This document shows positions 60,395 through 64,000 of a stretch of 64,000 nt of DNA, piece by piece. A program made the translations under genes and the position numbers. Below the pieces are notes generated by a model, which saw only the letters and a list, made by a program, of their open reading frames with translations, was not told the DNA's origin and searched no databases. The stretch covers positions 62,001-126,000 of the forward strand of contig NZ_JQZV01000003.1 in NCBI RefSeq assembly GCF_000769115.1, read 5' to 3'. Numbering within the stretch: the first letter of the stretch is position 1; each line of letters begins with the position of its first letter. This stretch comes from Porphyromonas canoris. GTDB lineage: Bacteria > Bacteroidota > Bacteroidia > Bacteroidales > Porphyromonadaceae.

Positions 60395-61507
60395 TTATGC
60401 CTTTCCGCTGAGGAGATAGAAAATAACTATTATCAGTAAGATTCCCAATATAAAGAAGAATATCTTCACAAAGCTCTTGGGATAGTTACCGGCGACTTTG
60501 CCTGTCCTTCCATTCACCACAAACTGATAGAGCTTGCCATTGTACTTGAAAGCACTTATCCACAAGGGCAGAAGCATGAGCTTGAACATAACATTGTTGT
60601 ACTCCGTATCCATAGAATGGATTCGCTGACGATCACCTCCGATGTCATTCCGAACCATTTGCTCAAGTTCTGCTTCCATCTTCATTTTTGCCTCCGATAT
60701 ACTTTCGAGAAAATCTTGTTGGTATATCTCTGTGATAAATCCAGCAATGTATTCATGGCTATATGGGAGGCAGTTCTTAGTATCCCAGTGAGTGAGATCG
60801 TTCATCAAGCTCTTGGGCAATGTATGAGATGCCGGTACCAATAGATCGTCAAAGCTATGGCTGATATCTCCGAAAGTATAGTACCAGTCTGTCACGGCTC
60901 TATGCCGTATGTTCCCTTTCTCATCTTTATCCACCTCCGTCCTGTCTATACCGCGCTCTCCGGTATATTGGGTTTCGGTGTCGGCATCATAACTCCAGAA
61001 AGGGAGATAGATCCCCTTGAAAGAGTCGGTTGCTATGTCTCCTCTTTTGACCTTATTGGGCAAAAACCAACGAGAGCCTATCCATTTCCTAAAACTCTCT
61101 TGGCTTCTCTTTTCGGTGATGGAGAAAGGGAGGACATAGTTTGGAAGCCACGTCGATTGAAGGCTTGTCTCGCTCAATATAAGGGGAGTACCGCAAAAGG
61201 CGCAACTCATACCGCTGGTGTTCGAAGGCATAGATGTCTTTGCTCCACACTGCTTACACCTTACCTGTCTTACTTTCAGGAGGCTTTCTGTTTCGGTCTC
61301 TTTCTCTTTCTTTCTTCCATTGAAATGAGTAGCCCAATACTCAAAGTCGTTTTCGACAATCTTTCCGGGAGTCAGGTTTAAGGCTTGAGTAAAACCACAG
61401 TTCTGACACTTGAGAGTCTGACTTTCGGGGTCGAAACGTGTGTAGCTTCCACATCTCTCACACTTTGTCTGCAAGGCACTATCAATATCGGTCTCTACCA
61501 TATCCAT
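60395..61507 (-). CDS. Double zinc-ribbon protein with C-terminal membrane helix
   Basis: A 370-residue protein. Residues 14-41 hold CERCGSYTRF ... CQNCGF and residues 84-108 hold CKQCGAKTSM ... CAFCG, two treble-clef zinc ribbons. A long conserved middle (NYVLPFSITEKRSQESFRKWI, LPFWSYDADTETQYTG, in parts) follows, and a C-terminal helix (KIFFFILGILLIIVIFYLL) anchors it. It resembles the zinc-ribbon protein encoded beside SPFH protein YdjI in Bacillus, part of a PspA-linked membrane-stress system; no pspA is visible here. It is 35 bases downstream of the SPFH gene. Confidence 0.82.
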   Translation of the reverse strand: MDMVETDIDSALQTKCERCGSYTRFDPESQTLKCQNCGFTQALNLTPGKIVENDFEYWATHFNGRKKEKETETESLLKVRQVRCKQCGAKTSMPSNTSGMSCAFCGTPLILSETSLQSTWLPNYVLPFSITEKRSQESFRKWIGSRWFLPNKVKRGDIATDSFKGIYLPFWSYDADTETQYTGERGIDRTEVDKDEKGNIRHRAVTDWYYTFGDISHSFDDLLVPASHTLPKSLMNDLTHWDTKNCLPYSHEYIAGFITEIYQQDFLESISEAKMKMEAELEQMVRNDIGGDRQRIHSMDTEYNNVMFKLMLLPLWISAFKYNGKLYQFVVNGRTGKVAGNYPKSFVKIFFFILGILLIIVIFYLLSGKA

Positions 61508-61542
61508 CGTGTTTGATCATGAAATCTTTCTGTTGCACATCT

Positions 61543-62676
61543 TTACTCCTTAGGAAGTGGAGGAGGGGTTGCTCCGAAAAGTTCGTTCAGAGCTGGGATG
61601 GAAGAAGCGGATGCCCAGTCCGACATTCCTGCTGTCCAGACCAGGCTATCAGGAGATAAAGATCCTGCTTCGTGCATCCGGATGAGTTCTTCTTTGGAGA
61701 AAGGTCCTTTCGGTTTACCATCCAGAGCCACATGATAGAGTACTGCTTCCGGTACAGGAGGAGGCATAGCTCCAGTTGCCTGACCGGAAGGCGAGGCTGA
61801 CAAGCCTTGGCTCACTTGGTTAGCCATCTGAGATGCCATCGCAAAGCCCATTCCCATTCCCATTGCATCTCCTGCTGGAGATCCGCCATGTACTGCTCCT
61901 TTTTCGAGAGAGTTTGCAAACTGCATTTGGGTGTAAGCATTCATGTTTCCTATCACACCCATGCTTGTACGGCGATCGAGGGCTTGTTCGACGCTTTCGG
62001 GCAGAGATATGTTTTCGATGAGAAACTTTGTCAGATCCAAACCATAATCTGCGAAGTCCGCACAGAGTTTCTCGAAAAGGCTTTGAGAGAACTCATTGAG
62101 ATTTGCGGCCAGATCAAGCGCAGCGATCTTGGATTCGCCCAGATAGTCGCTAAACTTTGTGATGACGAAGTTGCGCAGCTGTTCACGGATACCTTCTGTT
62201 GTAAAGTGTTCGTTCGTTCCCAGTACTTTTCGGATGAAAGGTATCGGGTCGGACTGGATGCGGATATTAAAAGACCCGAAAGCCCGCAGCCTGATAGGAC
62301 CAAATTCGGGGTCTCTCATCATGATCGGATTGGATGTTCCCCAGCGTTGGTTCAGAAACTCTTTTGTATTGACGAAGTAAACGTCCACTTTGAACGGTGA
62401 GTTGAAGCCGTATTTCCATCCCTTAAGAGTGGTCAGAATGGGCATGTTTTGAGTTGTAAGCTCATATCTTCCCGGCTGGAATACGTCGGCAAACTGACCT
62501 TCATTAACCAGCACCGCCAACTGTGTCTCTCTAACGGTAAGCTGCGCTCCGTTTTTAATTTCGGCTTGATAGCGAGGAAATCGCCAGACCATTGTATCCG
62601 AGCTGGAGTCTGTCCACTCGATGATGTCAATAAATTCTTTGAAAACTTTCTCTTTGATTGCTCCAAATAGTGACAT
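61543..62676 (-). CDS. SPFH domain protein with C-terminal GYF_2 domain
   Basis: A 377-residue protein. The N-terminal SPFH/band-7 region (YQAEIKNGAQLTVRETQLAVLVNEGQ, LFEKLCADFADYGLDLTKFLI, in parts) is like YdjI. A Gly/Met/Ala-rich linker (AMGMGMGFAMASQMANQ) follows, then a GYF_2 domain (YHVALDGKPKGPFSKEELIRM ... DSLVWTAGMSDWA, in parts) that usually binds proline-rich peptides. It has no signal peptide and probably sits on the cytoplasmic membrane. With the zinc-ribbon partner it forms a pair that probably acts in membrane integrity or stress, by analogy. Confidence 0.85.
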   Translation of the reverse strand: MSLFGAIKEKVFKEFIDIIEWTDSSSDTMVWRFPRYQAEIKNGAQLTVRETQLAVLVNEGQFADVFQPGRYELTTQNMPILTTLKGWKYGFNSPFKVDVYFVNTKEFLNQRWGTSNPIMMRDPEFGPIRLRAFGSFNIRIQSDPIPFIRKVLGTNEHFTTEGIREQLRNFVITKFSDYLGESKIAALDLAANLNEFSQSLFEKLCADFADYGLDLTKFLIENISLPESVEQALDRRTSMGVIGNMNAYTQMQFANSLEKGAVHGGSPAGDAMGMGMGFAMASQMANQVSQGLSASPSGQATGAMPPPVPEAVLYHVALDGKPKGPFSKEELIRMHEAGSLSPDSLVWTAGMSDWASASSIPALNELFGATPPPLPKE

Positions 62677-63254
62677 AATTGCAGAATAATATTTTGTTGA
62701 ATTAAACCATTTCTTTGTTCGAAGAGGAGCAGAAACATCTCCTTCCCCCTATGATCTGTCGTCTCTTCGTCTCATGACAAAGTAACGGAAAAAGGCAGCA
62801 AAAATCAATAGTCTGAGATGAAATGTTTAGCCCCTATTTAGGACAAAATCCGGGTATGCTGTCCTGCAATCATGTCGTTGAATAGTGCGTTTGTTCCGAA
62901 ACTTTAGGGGCTTTTCTTCTGCATCTTGGTGGCTTCGCTTGGAGACCTTCTTTTTTTCCCTCTGAAGACTTAGCCGTTTTGCTCCCGGATCCACTTGAGA
63001 AAAGTTTGATTACTATTGGTCTAAAACTTAGAAACTATTTTTACTTGTTAGTAAGAGAGTTTATTCTTCTTGTTGAAAGAGTCGTTGTTCCGGACTGTTT
63101 TTCCGTTACAGTCGCAGATAAAAGCAGATGTTCGGGACAGAAGAGCCGATACGAGGCTTGGTTTTGAGGCAAAACAGAGTACCGAGATCTCGAAACAATG
63201 ATGTGGAGCTCCTTTCTTCGGAGATGTTATGTTGTCAGGGGAAACAGGTATAAA
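62677..63254. other. Gene-free region upstream of the SPFH gene
   Basis: About 580 bases. A frame at 62979-63167 (62 codons) begins at an ATG but matches nothing I know and has no good upstream signals. I see no RNA gene in it. The promoter of the SPFH operon should lie here but no TAnnTTTG match stands out. Confidence 0.5.
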
Positions 63255-63297
63255 AAAGACTCTTGCAAGGATGAAACAGCCTTTTGCAAGAGTCTTT
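63249..63297 (-). terminator. Terminator of tRNA-Leu
   Basis: Perfect 14-base arms (63255-63268, 63284-63297). On the minus strand the hairpin is followed by a T run (A run at 63252-63257). Confidence 0.85.
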
Positions 63298-63302
63298 AGA
63301 AG

Positions 63303-63387
63303 TGCCCGGAACGGGACTCGAACCCGTACAGCCGCAATGGCTAAAGGATTTTAAGTCCTTCGTGTCTACCAATTCCACCATCTGGGC
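63303..63387 (-). tRNA. tRNA-Leu (anticodon TAA)
   Basis: An 85-base class II tRNA on the minus strand, with a long variable arm (TTAGCCATTGCGGCT-like) and anticodon loop CTTAAAA. The acceptor GCCCAGA faces TCCGGGC, with an A-C mismatch at the fifth pair. No CCA is encoded. Confidence 0.95.
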
Positions 63388-63404
63388 GCCATAAATTTCA
63401 GGCA

Positions 63405-63435
63405 CAAAGGTAAAAGAAAAAGTTTACCCGTGCAA
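63405..63435 (-). promoter_or_regulatory. Promoter of tRNA-Leu
   Basis: On the minus strand TTG (63435-63433), 20 bases, TACCTTTG (63412-63405), 17 bases before the tRNA. The -7 box is identical to those of the other two tRNA units. It lies in the gap after the ferritin stop. Confidence 0.78.
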
Positions 63436-63454
63436 GGCAGCCGCCGAGCAAGGC

Positions 63455-63940
63455 TTATCTTGCTCCCAACTGGCTGTCCAATGTCATAAGACCGGCAGGA
63501 TTCTTATCTATCAGCTTGAGCTTGTTTATAATATCCGCAACAGTCTCTTCCTCCTCTACTTGTTCGTCCACAAACGTGCGGAAGAAGTTTTCTGTGGCAT
63601 AGTCCGTCTCCTTGATGGCAATGGTTACGATGTTGTTGATCGCTTTGGAAACGTTACATTCGTGCTCGTAGCTCTTCTCAAATGTGTGTAGGACGGACTT
63701 GAAGTCGGACTCCGGAGCTTCCACTCCTGCAAGGATGGGCATCTCTCCGCGCGAAAGGACGTATCTGATCATCGTAATGGCGTGCTGATACTCTTCATCG
63801 GCTTGCTTTGCAAACCATTTTGCAAAACCGGACCATCCCTCATTGGAAAGGTAGATGGACATGGAAAGATAGATATGGGAAGCATTAAGCTCCAGCTTGA
63901 TCTGTTCGTCAATAGCTTGTTTAAGTGTCTTTGGAATCAT
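63455..63940 (-). CDS. ftnA: Ferritin
   Basis: A 161-residue non-haem ferritin that oxidises and stores iron in a 24-mer shell. The ferroxidase ligands lie in the four-helix bundle: E in KLELNASHIYLSM, the AKWFAKQADEEYQHAITMI (in part) pair and E/Q in VDEQVEEEETVADIINKL. There is no haem-ligand Met of the bacterioferritin type. It is unlinked to feoAB in this window. A -7-like TAATTTTG lies at 63987-63994 on the minus strand. Confidence 0.95.
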   Translation of the reverse strand: MIPKTLKQAIDEQIKLELNASHIYLSMSIYLSNEGWSGFAKWFAKQADEEYQHAITMIRYVLSRGEMPILAGVEAPESDFKSVLHTFEKSYEHECNVSKAINNIVTIAIKETDYATENFFRTFVDEQVEEEETVADIINKLKLIDKNPAGLMTLDSQLGAR

Positions 63941-63986
63941 AGTGTAACGATTTGTTTTAGTGTGAAAAACTATATAGTGATAAATA

Positions 63987-63994
63987 CAAAATTA
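63987..63994 (-). promoter_or_regulatory. Putative -7 box of ferritin
   Basis: TAATTTTG on the minus strand, 46 bases before the ATG. The -33 region lies mostly outside the window. Confidence 0.45.
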
Positions 63995-64000
63995 TTGCTG

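Noticed and set aside
60233-60439. 68-codon frame after the DMT transporter
   Set aside because: It crosses the hairpin terminator and overlaps the converging zinc-ribbon gene end; no similarity.
62979-63167. 62-codon frame upstream of tRNA-Leu
   Set aside because: No promoter, no recognisable domain and no sensible neighbours; too weak to annotate.

Overview
The window looks like chromosomal DNA from a Bacteroidales bacterium, most likely a Porphyromonas. The reasons are the Bacteroidetes promoter consensus (TTTG, about 19 bases, TAnnTTTG) upstream of tRNA and protein genes, a fused MurF/alanine racemase, a fused FeoA-FeoB, a GSCFA protein, an HU-CCDC81/SPOR protein and a TonB-receptor C-terminus. 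The species cannot be read from this window. I see no prophage, insertion sequence, CRISPR array or rRNA operon. Most genes are ordinary housekeeping genes; the unusual material is in one enzyme and in the intergenic repeats.

Layout: 1-2276 lipA end, Kelch lipoprotein, trmD. 2277-3064 terminator, a 22-base palindrome/T-tract array, a TonB-receptor remnant and a perfect 48-base palindrome. 3079-4933 (-) HU/SPOR protein and outer-membrane barrel. 5248-7194 hemN-msrA. 7517-7692 (-) two tRNA-Arg. 7751-10422 (-) feoAB plus a Cys-rich partner. 10493-14671 (-) aroQ-pyk-OMT-rbfA-lolC/E operon. 15832-24596 (+) PBP1A, ppdK, nadK, lon. 24772-25103 second 22-base array. 25141-27713 secreted esterase-like protein and marC. 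28032-37554 (-) a seven-function run: merR, sulfatase-type membrane protein, alaS, aroB, GSCFA, murF-alr. 38502-43646 (+) ilvE and a split transhydrogenase (pntAA, pntAB, pntB). 44133-45326 secreted protein and PAS protein. 45333-48775 (-) three late cobalamin genes. 48931-49361 tRNA-Phe and a 48-residue protein. 49540-52895 (-) sulfur-stress cluster under a Crp/Fnr-type regulator. 53118-53427 two more tandem arrays. 53718-55538 a glutamine-amidotransferase/dipeptidase fusion. 55631-60232 ompH, pepD, a nuclease-fold protein and a drug/metabolite transporter. 60395-62676 (-) zinc-ribbon and SPFH/GYF pair. 63303-63940 (-) tRNA-Leu and ferritin.

The strongest candidate for something undescribed is pntB (41121-43646). 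It carries three tandem copies of the soluble nucleotide-binding domain III at an exact 183-residue period instead of one. In all three copies the Lys-Arg-Ser that normally binds the NADP 2'-phosphate is replaced by Asn-Tyr-Asp, and the position of the E. coli proton-channel His91 is Asn. Silent differences between copies argue that all three are maintained by selection.

The second theme is repeats. Several arrays have a period of 21-22 or 44 bases, and one pair of 89-base intergenic copies lies inverted 23 kb apart, with ACGT cores at about 22-base spacing. A third lead is a 23-base element repeated exactly in front of two sulfur genes next to the Crp/Fnr-type regulator, placed where an activator would bind.
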